Origin: Jannaschia maritima
GTDB taxonomy: Bacteria; Pseudomonadota; Alphaproteobacteria; Rhodobacterales; Rhodobacteraceae
Length of the DNA stretch: 63,192 bases
Direction: 5' to 3'
Assembly (NCBI RefSeq): GCF_030973515.1
Contig: NZ_JARGZA010000018.1
Coordinates: 1-63,192 of the forward strand
Below are positions 1 to 8,757 of this stretch, in pieces; positions within the stretch are counted from its first letter, which is position 1; each line of letters opens with the position of its first letter. Made by a program: the position numbers and the translations under genes. The notes below the pieces were generated by a model. The model was given only the letters and a program-made list of their open reading frames with translations. It did no database searches and was not told where the DNA came from.

Positions 1-386
1 CCCGCCGACTTCGTCAGGGCCGTGACCAGGGGGCCGGGGCCGCCCTTCTCCGGGTTCGCGCCCAGCACGAGGATGCCGATCTCCGGGTCCTCGCGCACCT
101 GGGCCAGGATCTCCTCGACCACGACGCCCTCGCGGATCACCAGGTGCGGCTCCAGGCCGTGCCGGTCGCGCATCCACTTCGCGAACACCTCGAAATGGGC
201 GACGATGCGCTCGCGGGCCTCCTCGCGCATGACCTCGCCCACGCCGATCCAGTGCTGGAACTCGTCGGGCGGGATGACCGACAGGACCTCCACCCCCGCG
301 CCGGTCTTCTCGGCGCGCATGGACGCGAAGCGCATCGCGTTCAGGCATTCGCGGGTGTCGTCCAGGACGACCAAGAACTTGCGCAT
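1..386 (-). CDS. Universal stress protein (UspA family), 3' end cut by window edge
   Basis: Small cytoplasmic UspA-fold protein, usually a nucleotide-binding stress protein. The ATG at 384-386 opens MRKFLVVLDD, the typical first beta strand with the ATP-contacting Asp. Near residues 108-122 it reads VLGANPEKGGPGPLV, the place of the G-x2-G-x9-G(S/T) ATP-binding loop. About 128 residues are present and the last few lie beyond base 1. It is read in the same direction as the membrane protein and aminotransferase behind it but sits 56 bases from the former, so it may have its own promoter. Family call is firm; ligand and role are unknown. Confidence 0.85.
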   Translation of the reverse strand, partial: MRKFLVVLDDTRECLNAMRFASMRAEKTGAGVEVLSVIPPDEFQHWIGVGEVMREEARERIVAHFEVFAKWMRDRHGLEPHLVIREGVVVEEILAQVREDPEIGILVLGANPEKGGPGPLVTALTKSA

Positions 387-442
387 GTGGGCTCCCCCCG
401 AACGTCACGCCACCGGCGACATTGGCGATGCCGCGCCGCGCA

Positions 443-1429
443 TCACGCGCGGGCGGGACGCGCGGCCCATCGCAGCGCCGCGCCGCCCAGCCGGGCCGCG
501 GCGATCGCCCCCGCCTGCAGGACGCACAGCCAAGCCAGCGCCAGCGTGCCCGCCGCCATCCGCGACAGGCGGACCGTCGCGCGGAACACGCGCGCGCGGC
601 CCAGCACCGCCATCGCGCGCGGCGTGGCCGCCCCCGCGGCGTCGGCCACGCGCGCCAGCCGGGCGGCATCGGCGGGTCCGTCCACGTGGCGCATCAACGC
701 CAGCGCCCCGGTCAGCCCCACCGCGTCGCGCACCCGCCCCATGTCCCCGGCCAGCGCCCCCAGCGTCGCCACGTCCCGGGCGCGCGCGGCATCGCCCACC
801 GTGCGCACCAGGCCGGGCGTCAGCGTGCCCATCCGCCGCGCCGTCCGCAGGAGGGCCGCGCCCGCCTTGACCGTGGCGCTGCCGCCGCCCGTCGCCACCA
901 GCGCGCCGGTCGCGCCCAGCCCGACGGCCGCGAAGCCCGCGTCCAGCCCGTCCACAGGCTCGTCCGCGATCCAGGCCATGCCCGCGCGGCGCAGGGCGTT
1001 CGCGTCCCCCAGGGGCGACATCTCGAACGGCACGGCGCAGACGGCCAGCGCGGTGGTCGAGGGACAGGTCGCGATGTCCGCCATGCAGGCCCCGCACGCC
1101 TTGGCCTGCACCAGCCAGTCGTCCCGCGACGCGACCAGGGCCTCCGCCGCCGCGCGGGGGACGCCCTGCAGATGCAGATCGTCCGCGAGCGACAGCAGCA
1201 TCGCGGCGCGGTCCGCGTCCCCCGCCGCCACCGCGCGGTCCAACTCCCCTGCGACCCATCGGGGGGAGGCCCTCAGCCGCACGGCCCGTTCCAGCGCGAG
1301 GGCGAGGTCCGTCCCGGACCGCTCCACCCACGGGGCGGCCAGCGGGTTCGTGGACAGCGCCCAGAGCGTCGCGGCCAGCGTGGCCCCCAGGGGCGAAAGG
1401 CGCAGGAGGACGCGCAGGACGGCCCGCAC
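443..1429 (-). CDS. Conserved membrane protein of unknown function
   Basis: A 328-residue protein with one hydrophobic segment near the N-terminus (about residues 11-27) and another near the C-terminus (about 293-315). Between them is an Ala/Arg/Asp-rich soluble part with four cysteines in residues 112-131 (CGACMADIATC then C), which may form a disulphide or metal site. The start is GTG, 6 bases after the aminotransferase stop, so the two are probably co-transcribed. I do not recognise the family. The codon pattern is strongly coding and the long overlapping frame on the other strand lacks any family signature. Confidence 0.75.
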   Translation of the reverse strand: MRAVLRVLLRLSPLGATLAATLWALSTNPLAAPWVERSGTDLALALERAVRLRASPRWVAGELDRAVAAGDADRAAMLLSLADDLHLQGVPRAAAEALVASRDDWLVQAKACGACMADIATCPSTTALAVCAVPFEMSPLGDANALRRAGMAWIADEPVDGLDAGFAAVGLGATGALVATGGGSATVKAGAALLRTARRMGTLTPGLVRTVGDAARARDVATLGALAGDMGRVRDAVGLTGALALMRHVDGPADAARLARVADAAGAATPRAMAVLGRARVFRATVRLSRMAAGTLALAWLCVLQAGAIAAARLGGAALRWAARPARA

Positions 1430-1435
1430 CGCGCG

Positions 1436-2299
1436 TCAGCCCCCGCCCAGGGCCCAGTCCCAGTACATCTCGCGCACGCGCCGGGTGACGGGACCCACCT
1501 GGTAGGACCGGTCGTCGAACGCGGTCACGGGCGTCACTTTGGTCAGGTTGCCCGACAGGAACACCTCGTCGGCGTCGCGCACGTCGTCGAAGGTCAGCAC
1601 CGTCTCGTGCACCCGGACCCCGTCCGCGCGCAGGTTGGCGATGTGGCGCGCCCGCGTGATCCCCGCGAGGAAGGTGCCGTTGGCGACCGGGGTGAAGACC
1701 TCGCCGTCCTTCACGGTGAACACGTTGGACGTGGCCGATTCGGCCACGTTGCCCATCGCGTCGGCCACCAGGGCGTTGCCGAACCCCTTGCCCTGCGCTT
1801 CGGCCAGCATGCGGGCGTTGTTGGGGTACAGGCACCCGGCCTTCGCGTCGCAGACCGCGTCCTCCAGCACGGGGCGGCGGAAGCGCGTCGTGGTCAGGGT
1901 CGTGGTCTTGTCGGGGGCGAACATCCGCACCGCTTCCAGGCAGATGGCGAAGCCCGTCTCCGCGTCCGACGGCACGAGTCCCAGCTCGCTGCCGTGGATG
2001 CCCCAGTACATGGGCCGGATGTAGATCGCCTCGTCCGGGGCGAAGCCCGACAGCCCGTCATGGACGATCTCCACCATGGTGGCGGGGTCCATCGTGGGGC
2101 GCAGCATCAGGGCCTCCGCCGAGCGGTTCACCCGCGCGCAGTGCCGGTCCAGGTCGGGGGTCACGCCCTCGAACCGCCGCGCGCCGTCGAACACGCTGCT
2201 GCCCTGCCACGTCCCGTGGTCGGCCGCACGCATCACGGGCACGTCGCCGTCGTGCCAGGCCCCGTCGAACCAAGTGCGGATGGTGGTGCCGAAGGCCAT
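1436..2299 (-). CDS. ilvE: Branched-chain amino acid aminotransferase (class IV)
   Basis: PLP enzyme that interconverts branched-chain amino acids and their 2-oxo acids. It is 287 residues, normal for the compact fold-type IV group. The start is ATG at 2297-2299 behind a GGGAAGGGA ribosome-binding site; the frame stays open upstream but without family sequence. Visible features are the N-terminal FDGAWHDGDVPVMRAADHG, SVFDGARRFEG, the PLP-lysine region near DAVCDAKAGCLYPNN, and ESATSNVF contacting the cofactor phosphate. A D-amino-acid or 4-amino-4-deoxychorismate specificity cannot be fully excluded from sequence alone, but branched-chain is the better fit. It is followed by the membrane protein at 443-1429. 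Confidence 0.88.
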   Translation of the reverse strand: MAFGTTIRTWFDGAWHDGDVPVMRAADHGTWQGSSVFDGARRFEGVTPDLDRHCARVNRSAEALMLRPTMDPATMVEIVHDGLSGFAPDEAIYIRPMYWGIHGSELGLVPSDAETGFAICLEAVRMFAPDKTTTLTTTRFRRPVLEDAVCDAKAGCLYPNNARMLAEAQGKGFGNALVADAMGNVAESATSNVFTVKDGEVFTPVANGTFLAGITRARHIANLRADGVRVHETVLTFDDVRDADEVFLSGNLTKVTPVTAFDDRSYQVGPVTRRVREMYWDWALGGG

Positions 2300-2404
2300 G
2301 GCGACGTCCCTTCCCTTCGCGAGTCGGGGGCAGCCTAACCCCATCCGCGGGGCTGTCCACCGCGCGCCTTGCCCCGGCCCCGCGTCCGCGTCATCACGTG
2401 GCAC

Positions 2405-2857
2405 ATGGACCCCTATCGCGATCCCGACGACGCCGCGCGCGCCACCGCCGCGGGGCTGACCGCAGCCCAGCATGGCGCCCTGGCCACCCTGCGCGACGGC
2501 GCCCCCCTCGTGACGCGGGTGGCCTGTCTGTGGGTCCCTGGCCGGGGGCCGTCGCTGCTGGTGTCGGACCTGTCGGACCACGCCCGCGCGCTCGCCGCCG
2601 ACCCCGCCTGCTCGATCCTCCTGGGCGACCCGGGCGAACGGGGCGATCCCCTGACCCATCCCCGGCTCACCGTGTCGGGACGCGCGGTGGAGGACGACAA
2701 GGCGGCCCTGCGGACCGCCTGGGCGGCGGAACGGCCGAAGACGCGCCTCTACTACGACTTCACCGACTTCCGGGTGTGGCGGATCGAGGTCGCCGATGCG
2801 CTCCTGAACGCGGGCTTCGGGCGGGCCTATCGCCTGGCCGCGTCGGACCTGCCCTGA
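2405..2857 (+). CDS. Pyridoxamine 5'-phosphate oxidase-like FMN-binding protein
   Basis: A split-barrel flavin-binding fold protein of 150 residues in the HugZ/PNPOx-like group. It shows the usual order LATLRDGAPLVTRVACLWV, then LLVSDLSDHARAL, then the strand HPRLTVSGRAV, and ends in YYDFTDFRVWRIEV. These proteins bind FMN, F420 or haem, and the substrate here is unknown. I chose ATG at 2405 over an in-frame TTG at 2369, which has no ribosome-binding site. It faces away from ilvE and probably shares a short divergent promoter with it. Its TGA overlaps the presumed start of the YdcF-like gene. Confidence 0.8.
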   Translation: MDPYRDPDDAARATAAGLTAAQHGALATLRDGAPLVTRVACLWVPGRGPSLLVSDLSDHARALAADPACSILLGDPGERGDPLTHPRLTVSGRAVEDDKAALRTAWAAERPKTRLYYDFTDFRVWRIEVADALLNAGFGRAYRLAASDLP

Positions 2858-3345
2858 CGGGCCGCGCCGCCGTCGTACTGGGCTGCGCCCTGCGCGCCGG
2901 TCGGCCCAGCCCCGCGATGCGGCTGCGGGTGGCTCATGCGGCGGTCCTGTTCCATGACCGTCGCGTGGACCGGATCGTCGTCACGGGCGGCGGCGGCCCC
3001 CCGTCGGAAGCCGAGGCGATGCGCGGCCTCCTGCGCGCCGCGGGCGTGCCGGACGGGGCCGTGATCCCCGAAGGCCGGGCCGCGAACACATTCGAGAACC
3101 TGATCTTCGCCCGCGCGCTCCTGCCCCCGGACACCGCCGTCACGATCGTCAGCAGCCGGTGGCACCTGCCGCGCGCCCGTCTGATCGCCGCGATCCTTGG
3201 CTGGCGCGTCGCCGCCTCCGGGCCCCGCGGCACCGCGCCCCGGCCCGCGGCGATCCGCGCCGCCCTGCGCGAGGTCGCGGCCGTGCCCCCTTCGGCGATG
3301 CGGGCGCTGGGGTGGCGGCTTCGGGGGACGGGGAAGGGGCTCTGA
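2854..3345 (+). CDS. YdcF-like (DUF218) protein, start uncertain
   Basis: The DUF218 signature is clear: AAVVLGCALRAGRPSPAMRL, then RIVVTGGGGPPSEA, ANTFENLIFARALLP and TIVSSRWHLPRARLIA. Members are linked to envelope polysaccharide metabolism (ElyC/SanA/YdcF). The first beta strand starts only a few codons after the previous gene's stop, and no ATG precedes it. The nearest start-like codon is CTG at 2854, overlapping the upstream TGA, which suggests translational coupling. GTG at 2776 is the alternative. About 163 residues with no obvious membrane anchor, shorter than many relatives. Confidence 0.65.
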   Translation: MTGRAAVVLGCALRAGRPSPAMRLRVAHAAVLFHDRRVDRIVVTGGGGPPSEAEAMRGLLRAAGVPDGAVIPEGRAANTFENLIFARALLPPDTAVTIVSSRWHLPRARLIAAILGWRVAASGPRGTAPRPAAIRAALREVAAVPPSAMRALGWRLRGTGKGL

Positions 3346-3457
3346 CGGCGCGGACCGCGCCGCCGGCGGATCGTCGCGCAGGAAACCGGATCATCCCCGG
3401 GCCCGACCCGGGGCCCTTCCCCCGCCTCCCCCGACGGCGGCGGGCCGGCCCGCACCC

Positions 3458-4030
3458 TCACCCCCCGGCGGCGGCTTCCGCGCGCGCATAGGTCACCGTC
3501 GTGTCCCCGTACCGCCGCACGTCCAGCACCGCGAGGCCCGCCACGGGGTCGGGCGGGCCGCGATCCTCCCAGACCACCGCCGCGCCCGGCGCCAGCCATC
3601 CGTTCGACAGCAGCGCCGCCAGCGCCGCCTCGCCCAGCTTGCGGCCGTAGGGGGGGTCCAGGAAGACCACGTCGTGCGGGATGCCCGCGCCCGGCCGGGT
3701 CGCGTCCCGCGCCACGATCCGCGCCGTGTCGGGGGGCACGCGCAGCAGCGCCATGTTGGCCCGCAGCAGGGCCAGCCCCGCGCGGCCCCGTTCCAGGAAC
3801 AGGGCCGTCGCCGCGCCCCGCGACAGCGCTTCCCACCCCAGCGCGCCGGTGCCCGCGAAGGCATCCAGGACCTTGGCCCCCTCCAGGTCCACCGCCAGGG
3901 GGCCGTGGGCCAGCGTGTTGAACACCGCTTCGCGCACGCGGTCGGTCGTCGGGCGCAGGTGGGCGTCCGCGTCCCCCGCCCCCACGGGGGCCAGCCTGCG
4001 CCCCCGCCACCGACCGCCCACGATGCGCAC
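3458..4030 (-). CDS. rsmD: 16S rRNA (guanine(966)-N2)-methyltransferase RsmD
   Basis: Methylates G966 of 16S rRNA using S-adenosylmethionine. It is 190 residues, the usual size. The N-terminus MRIVGGRWRGRRL and LRPTTDRVREAVFNTL are the RsmD signature. The SAM loop is DAFAGTGALG at 56-65, and the catalytic N6/N2-methylase motif DPPYG is at 125-129. The start codon is GTG at 4028-4030, 4 bases after the stop of the upstream flavoprotein, so translation is probably coupled. Confidence 0.92.
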   Translation of the reverse strand: MRIVGGRWRGRRLAPVGAGDADAHLRPTTDRVREAVFNTLAHGPLAVDLEGAKVLDAFAGTGALGWEALSRGAATALFLERGRAGLALLRANMALLRVPPDTARIVARDATRPGAGIPHDVVFLDPPYGRKLGEAALAALLSNGWLAPGAAVVWEDRGPPDPVAGLAVLDVRRYGDTTVTYARAEAAAGG

Positions 4031-4034
4031 CGCG

Positions 4035-5249
4035 CTACAGCAGCGACTTGATCGGCGTGGCCGGGTCGCGCAGCGCGTCGCGGTCGGGCGACCGCCCCGC
4101 CTCGATCAGGCGCTTGCCCACCATGTAGTCCCGCGGCGCCGCGATGGCGTCCACGGCCAGGAGGTCGGGCCCGGCGAAGTACCAGTGCGACCGCGCCCCG
4201 TCCGCGTCGCGCACGACGACGTTGTCGAACCCGTCGTTCAGCCCCGCGATCTGCAGCTTCACGTCGTACTGGTCCGACCAGAACCAAGGCTTCGCCGCAT
4301 AGGGCGCGTCCGCGCCCAGGAGGTTCGCCGCCACCGCCTCCGCCTGCTCGATGGCGTTGGGCACCGATTCCAGGCGCAGGCGGCCGTCGCGCCACGGAAA
4401 CGACGCGCAATCCCCCGCGGCCCAGATCCCGGGCGCCGAGCTGCGGCCCATCGCATCCACCGCGATCCCGTCGTCGAGCGCCAGGCCCGCCCCTTCGGCC
4501 AGCGCGGTCGCGGGCGCGATGCCGATGCCGCAGACCACGGCGTCGACCTCCAGCACGGTGCCGTCCGACAGGTGCGCCCGCGCCACCGCGCCGTCCGGCC
4601 CCGCTTCCAGGCGGTCCAGCGCCGCGGCCTCGCGGATGTCGACCCCGTGGCGGCGGTGCAGGTCGGCGAACCATGTGGCCGTGTCCCAGCAGGCCACGCG
4701 CGACAGCAAGCGCTTGGCCGCTTCCAGCAGGGTCACGCGCATCCCCGACTTGCGCGCGACCGCCGCCGCTTCCAGCCCGATATACCCCCCGCCCACCACC
4801 AGCAGGTGGCCGCCGTTCCGCACGTAGGGGGCGAAGGCGTCGATGTCGTCCAGCGTGCGGATGGTGAACACGCCCGGCAGGTCGCCGCCGATCGCCGCGG
4901 GCAGGCGGCGCGGCACCGACCCCGTGGCCAGGACCAGCGCGTCCCACCCTTCCGCCCCGCCGTCGTGGGTCAGCGTGCGGGCCCTCGCGTCGATCGACCG
5001 CACGGGGTCCGAGACCCGCATCTCGACGTCGAGGTCGGCATAGAACGCCGCCGGACGCAGTTGCAGCCGGTCGCGCGTCACCTCGCCCAGCAGGTAGCCC
5101 TTCGACAGGGGCGGGCGCTGATAGGGCAGGCGCCCCTCGTCCCCCCAAAGGGTCAGGCGTCCCCCGAAGCCGCCCTTGCGCAGCCCCTCGACCAGGGTGG
5201 CGCCCGCCTGTCCGGCCCCCACGACGGCGATGTGATCCACTGCGCGCAT
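4035..5249 (-). CDS. FAD-dependent ferredoxin-reductase-like oxidoreductase
   Basis: A 404-residue flavoprotein of the rhodocoxin/putidaredoxin reductase type that passes electrons from NAD(P)H to a ferredoxin partner. The FAD-binding G-x-G-x-x-G is at 11-16 (GAGQAG), the second dinucleotide motif is VVGGGYIGLEAAA near 150, the FAD-closing motif is GIWAAGDCASF near 275, and a reductase C-terminal domain (WFWSDQYDVKLQ onward) ends in IKSLL. The start is ATG at 5247-5249 with a divergent peroxiredoxin 69 bases away. No ferredoxin or P450 gene is nearby, so the electron acceptor is unknown. Confidence 0.87.
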   Translation of the reverse strand: MRAVDHIAVVGAGQAGATLVEGLRKGGFGGRLTLWGDEGRLPYQRPPLSKGYLLGEVTRDRLQLRPAAFYADLDVEMRVSDPVRSIDARARTLTHDGGAEGWDALVLATGSVPRRLPAAIGGDLPGVFTIRTLDDIDAFAPYVRNGGHLLVVGGGYIGLEAAAVARKSGMRVTLLEAAKRLLSRVACWDTATWFADLHRRHGVDIREAAALDRLEAGPDGAVARAHLSDGTVLEVDAVVCGIGIAPATALAEGAGLALDDGIAVDAMGRSSAPGIWAAGDCASFPWRDGRLRLESVPNAIEQAEAVAANLLGADAPYAAKPWFWSDQYDVKLQIAGLNDGFDNVVVRDADGARSHWYFAGPDLLAVDAIAAPRDYMVGKRLIEAGRSPDRDALRDPATPIKSLL

Positions 5250-5318
5250 CCTCCACTGGCCCGGCCGTTCCCCGCGGTATAGGGGATGCCCCGAGCGACG
5301 CAATCGATGGAGTGCCCC

Positions 5319-5807
5319 ATGACCATAGCGCAAGGCGACCGCCTGCCCGAAGCCAGCCTGATCCGCATGGGCGACGGCGGGCCCGAACCCGTGACCCTGT
5401 CCTCCGTCACCGCCGGCAAGACCGTGGCGCTGTTCGGCGTGCCGGGCGCCTTCACCGGCACGTGCAGCAACGCGCACATGCCGTCCTTCGTGAACAACGC
5501 CGACGCGCTGAAGGCGAAGGGCGTGGACGCCATCGTGTGCGTCGCCGTGAACGACCCCTTCGTGATGCAGGCCTGGGCGAAGGACACCGGCGCCGATGGG
5601 GCCGGCATCCACATGCTGGCCGATGCGGACGGTGCGTTCACGAAGGCGATGGGCCTCGACTTCGATGCCCCGCCCGTAGGTTTCCACGGCCGCTCCCGCC
5701 GCTTCTCGGCCTTGGTGGAGGACGGCACCGTCAAGACCCTGTCCGTGGAGGAGAGCCCCGGCGTCTGCGACGTCTCGTCGGGCGACGCGATGCTCAAGGC
5801 CCTCTGA
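5319..5807 (+). CDS. Peroxiredoxin, Prx5 type
   Basis: A thiol peroxidase of 162 residues. The peroxidatic cysteine is Cys49 in PGAFTGTCSNAHMPSF, the Prx5 form of P-x3-T-x2-C. Cysteines near 81 and 153 (CDVSS near the end) are candidate resolving residues, although a glutathione- or glutaredoxin-recycled mechanism is equally possible. The start is ATG 5319; an upstream in-frame ATG at 5286 precedes non-conserved sequence. It is divergent from the flavoprotein and is followed by an inverted repeat that could terminate it. Confidence 0.9.
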   Translation: MTIAQGDRLPEASLIRMGDGGPEPVTLSSVTAGKTVALFGVPGAFTGTCSNAHMPSFVNNADALKAKGVDAIVCVAVNDPFVMQAWAKDTGADGAGIHMLADADGAFTKAMGLDFDAPPVGFHGRSRRFSALVEDGTVKTLSVEESPGVCDVSSGDAMLKAL

Positions 5808-5827
5808 CCCCGACCCGGGCCCACGAC

Positions 5828-5849
5828 GCGGTCCGCCCCGGCGGACCGC
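5828..5849 (+). terminator. Hairpin after the Prx5 gene
   Basis: A perfect 9-bp inverted repeat (GCGGTCCGC, loop CCCG, GCGGACCGC) 21 bases past the peroxiredoxin stop. There is no T-run, so it is either a weak intrinsic terminator or an RNA 3'-end stabiliser. Confidence 0.45.
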
Positions 5850-5915
5850 CGGACACCACCCCCCGATCGGAACGGCTCAGCATACCGTCACGCCAACCGC
5901 AGACGGTGATTTCGC

Positions 5916-5946
5916 GTATGCACGGGGGGTGTACGGGGGGTGCATG
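5916..5946. repeat. G6-rich 11-bp repeat element, copy 1
   Basis: TATGCAC is followed by two G6 runs (5924-5929 and 5935-5940) separated by TGTAC, then TGCATGC. The unit is about 11 bp, one helical turn. The same block with three runs lies on the opposite strand at 26761-26803. Here it sits between the Prx5 gene and the 3' end of the TerB-like gene. Function is unknown; it could be a protein-binding site or a G-rich structure. Confidence 0.6.
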
Positions 5947-5962
5947 CCCCGGACGGTGCCCT

Positions 5963-6394
5963 TCAAGCCATCGGCAGGTGCCTGGCGCGGGCGCCCCGTT
6001 CGATGGCCGCGGCATGCAGCGGGTCGAGGTCCAGCTCGTATGTCAGCTCCCGCAGGAGGCGCAGTTCGGACTGCCGCACGTCGCCGTCCGCTGCGGCCAC
6101 GTCGCAGGCCAGCGCATACGCCGTCTCGAAGTGGCTGGGGGGCACGTACTCCCTGATGAGGCTGTATATCTGCTCCAGCCCGTCCTCGTCCTCCAGCAGG
6201 TCGAACACGATCTGCGCCACCGCCTCGATGCGGTCGTCCTCGTAGGCGGCGAACAGTGGCAGGTGGTTGACGATGGACTGGATCGTCAACAACTCCGCCG
6301 TGCGGATGTTGGCGTCCGACGCCGACACCGTGATCATCAGCGCCACCAAGGCGTCCTGCGGCGAGAAGGCGCTGTCCGGCGGCAGGTTGGTCAT
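5963..6394 (-). CDS. TerB-like (tellurite resistance/DUF) cytoplasmic protein
   Basis: A 143-residue, all-helical acidic protein with the TerB signature: ALVALMITVSASDANIRTAE, then a second half YALACDVAAADGDVRQSE. The paired D-x-N/D-G-x-(I/V)-x-x-x-E metal-binding helices of TerB domains are both visible. TerB proteins bind divalent metal and associate with stress or tellurite systems, but no other ter gene is here, so a specific tellurite role should not be assumed. It is divergently arranged with lysS, 91 bases apart. Confidence 0.8.
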   Translation of the reverse strand: MTNLPPDSAFSPQDALVALMITVSASDANIRTAELLTIQSIVNHLPLFAAYEDDRIEAVAQIVFDLLEDEDGLEQIYSLIREYVPPSHFETAYALACDVAAADGDVRQSELRLLRELTYELDLDPLHAAAIERGARARHLPMA

Positions 6395-6485
6395 CGTTCA
6401 CTCCTCGTTGACCGTGCCGATTTATTGACCCGGTCCCCGCCCCACAATAGGGGCGGCGGCCTACGCGACATTGGGGATTCCTTCC

Positions 6486-8072
6486 ATGACCGACCTGCGC
6501 GACGCCGCCCTGCAATCGAAGGCCTGGCCGTTCGAGGAGGCCCGCCGCGTCCTGAAGCGGCTGGAGGCGGACCCCAAGCCGGAGGTGATCTTCGAGACCG
6601 GCTACGGCCCGTCCGGCCTGCCACATATCGGCACGTTCGGCGAGGTCGCGCGCACCACGATGGTGCGCCGGGCGTTCGGAGCTATGTCAGACGTGCCCAC
6701 GCGCCTGATCTGCTTCAGCGACGACCTGGACGGCATGCGCAAGGTGCCCGACACCGTGCCCGACCCGGACGCCCTGCGCGAACACCTGCAGAAGCCGCTG
6801 ACCGCGGTCCCCGACCCCTGGGGCACCCACTCCAGCTTCGGCGATCACAACAACGCGATGCTCAGGCGGTTCCTCGACACGTTCGGCTTCGAGTACGAGT
6901 TCGTCAGCGCCACCGAATTCTATCGCTCCGGCCGCTTCGACGACGTCCTGCGGCGCGCGGTCGAACGCTACGACGACCTCATGGCGATCATGCTGAAGTC
7001 CCTGCGCGACGAACGGCGCCGGACCTACAGCATCTTCCTGCCGATCCATCCGGAAACGGGTCGCGTCCTCTACGTGCCGATGAAGCACGTCGACGCCGCA
7101 AACCATACGGTGACCTTCGACGACGAGGACGGGCGCGAATGGACGCTGCCCGTCACGGGGGGGCAGGTGAAGCTGCAATGGAAGCCCGACTTCGGCGCCC
7201 GCTGGGCGGCGCTGGGCGTCGACTTCGAGATGTACGGCAAGGACCACTCGACCAACACGCCGATCTATGCCGGGATCTGCCGCAGGCTGGGCGTCCGCCC
7301 GCCGGAGAACTTCACCTACGAGTTGTTCCTCGACGAGAACGGCGAGAAGATATCGAAGTCGAAGGGCAACGGCCTGACCATCGACGAATGGCTGACCTAC
7401 GCCACGGCTGAATCGCTGTCCTACTTCATGTACGGCAAGCCCAAGACCGCCAAGCGGCTATGGTGGGACGTGATCCCCAAGGCAGTGGACGAATACCATG
7501 GGCAACTGCGCGCCTATCATGCGGCCGACGATGTGGCGAAGCGGCTGGCGAACCCCGTCTGGCACGTCCACGGGGGCGACGTGCCCCGGTCCGACATGGT
7601 GGTCCCGTTCTCCATGCTGCTCAACGTCGCTTCCGTGTCGGGGGCCGAGGACGCCGCGACCCTGTGGGGCTTCATCCGTCGCTACGCCCCCGACGCGTCG
7701 CCCGAGGCGAACCCGCAGATGGCCCGCGCGGCGGAAGGCGCGGTCCGCTACTATCGGGACTTCGTGAGGCCCGCGAAGGTGTTCCGCGCGCCCGACGATC
7801 GCGAGGTCGAAGCGTTGGAGGATCTGCGCGATCGGCTGGCGTCCTATGACGGGCCGGTGGAGGACGAAGCCCTGCAAGCGGTCGTCTACGACGTCGGACG
7901 CGACCGGTTCGACCCGCTGCGCGACTGGTTCAAGGCGCTCTACCAGGTGCTGTTGGGCGCAGACCAGGGGCCGCGCTTCGGGGGGTTCGTCGCGCTCTAC
8001 GGCGTGGACGCCACCGTGGCGCTGATCGACCGGGCGCTGGCCGGCGAATTGGTCGCAAGCGCGGACGGTTGA
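6486..8072 (+). CDS. lysS: Lysyl-tRNA synthetase, class I
   Basis: Charges tRNA-Lys. This is the archaeal-type class I enzyme that alphaproteobacteria use instead of class II LysRS. It is 528 residues, typical. The class I signatures are PHIGT at 46-50 (HIGH box) and KISKSKGNG starting at residue 288 (KMSKS box). The ATG at 6486 is preferred to an in-frame TTG at 6471, as sequence similar to the family begins at [19 protein letters not shown]. As an essential gene, it also marks this as core chromosome. Confidence 0.93.
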   Translation: MTDLRDAALQSKAWPFEEARRVLKRLEADPKPEVIFETGYGPSGLPHIGTFGEVARTTMVRRAFGAMSDVPTRLICFSDDLDGMRKVPDTVPDPDALREHLQKPLTAVPDPWGTHSSFGDHNNAMLRRFLDTFGFEYEFVSATEFYRSGRFDDVLRRAVERYDDLMAIMLKSLRDERRRTYSIFLPIHPETGRVLYVPMKHVDAANHTVTFDDEDGREWTLPVTGGQVKLQWKPDFGARWAALGVDFEMYGKDHSTNTPIYAGICRRLGVRPPENFTYELFLDENGEKISKSKGNGLTIDEWLTYATAESLSYFMYGKPKTAKRLWWDVIPKAVDEYHGQLRAYHAADDVAKRLANPVWHVHGGDVPRSDMVVPFSMLLNVASVSGAEDAATLWGFIRRYAPDASPEANPQMARAAEGAVRYYRDFVRPAKVFRAPDDREVEALEDLRDRLASYDGPVEDEALQAVVYDVGRDRFDPLRDWFKALYQVLLGADQGPRFGGFVALYGVDATVALIDRALAGELVASADG

Positions 8073-8128
8073 TCGGGAGGGGCCGCCCGCTAGGCTTTCC
8101 CCTAGGACAGTTGGAAAGGGGACATGCC

Positions 8129-8527
8129 ATGCGCTCGATCATCCTCGCGGCCCTGCTGACGGCGGCACCCGTCGCCGCCGCCGCCGACGAGACGGCCATC
8201 CGGGGCGTCATCGACGATCAGATCGCCGCGTTCGAAGCCGACGACTTCGACGGGGCGTTCGCCTATGCGGCGCCCAACATCCGCAGTCTGTTCGGCTCGC
8301 CATCCAACTTCGGGCGGATGGTGCGCGACGGCTATCCGATGGTGTGGCGCCCCGGATCGGTCGAGTATCTGGGCGCGGACGACCGCGGGCGCCTGTGGGA
8401 TCAGGACGTGATGATCACCGACGACGCGGGGCGCCTGCACCGGCTGCGCTACAGCATGGTGCGGACGCCGGACGGCTGGCGCATCGCGGGGGTGCGCATC
8501 CTGGCCGAACCGGAGGTCGGCGCCTGA
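8129..8527 (+). CDS. DUF4864 secreted/periplasmic protein
   Basis: A 132-residue protein with a signal peptide (residues 1-20, cleaved near AAAADE) followed by the DUF4864 pattern VIDDQIAAFEADDFDGAFAY, SLFGSPSNFGRMVRDGYPMV and GWRIAGVRI. The fold is SnoaL/NTF2-like and no activity is established. ATG 8129 has GGAAAGGGGA a few bases upstream; a TTG 60 bases earlier would spoil the signal peptide. It follows lysS by 56 bases and may be read through from it. Confidence 0.82.
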   Translation: MRSIILAALLTAAPVAAAADETAIRGVIDDQIAAFEADDFDGAFAYAAPNIRSLFGSPSNFGRMVRDGYPMVWRPGSVEYLGADDRGRLWDQDVMITDDAGRLHRLRYSMVRTPDGWRIAGVRILAEPEVGA

Positions 8528-8544
8528 CGATTTCGTGTCCGTCG

Positions 8545-8559
8545 TTAACGCGCCGTTAA
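8545..8559. promoter_or_regulatory. CtrA-type box upstream of recQ
   Basis: TTAACGCGCCGTTAA is a perfect TTAA-N7-TTAA, and its right half continues as TTAACCAT, the strong half-site recorded for CtrA. It lies 18 bases past the DUF4864 stop and 200 bases before the recQ start. The tetramer TTAA is very rare in this GC-rich window. Confidence 0.5.
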
Positions 8560-8757
8560 CCATTCCGGCGCTAAGGTCTTTCAAGGATGGAGAAAGCGCC
8601 ATCCCAGGCAGTTCGAAATCGCTGCCGTCACTCACGGACCGGGGCGTCGTCGATCCTCCCCCACGGCGACGCCCCATCCCTGGGCCCCCTCCCTCCGCTT
8701 GATCCCGATTCCCCGGTATGGGAACAGGGCGTCCCATCCCTGGACCCGGGCCGTTCG

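Noticed and set aside
405-1835. Long open frames opposite or out of frame with the membrane protein and ilvE
   Set aside because: Arg/Gly/Pro-rich translations with no domain; expected shadows in DNA of this GC content. The same applies to long antisense frames over lysS, recQ, rnr, mutL, gpsA/tsaD, pnp and moeA.
5963-6394. Tellurite resistance operon
   Set aside because: Only a lone TerB-like protein, without terC, terD or terZ.
8587-8757. N-terminal extension of RecQ from ATG 8587
   Set aside because: The added 57 residues lack family similarity, and the codons look non-coding; ATG 8758 fits the RecQ start.
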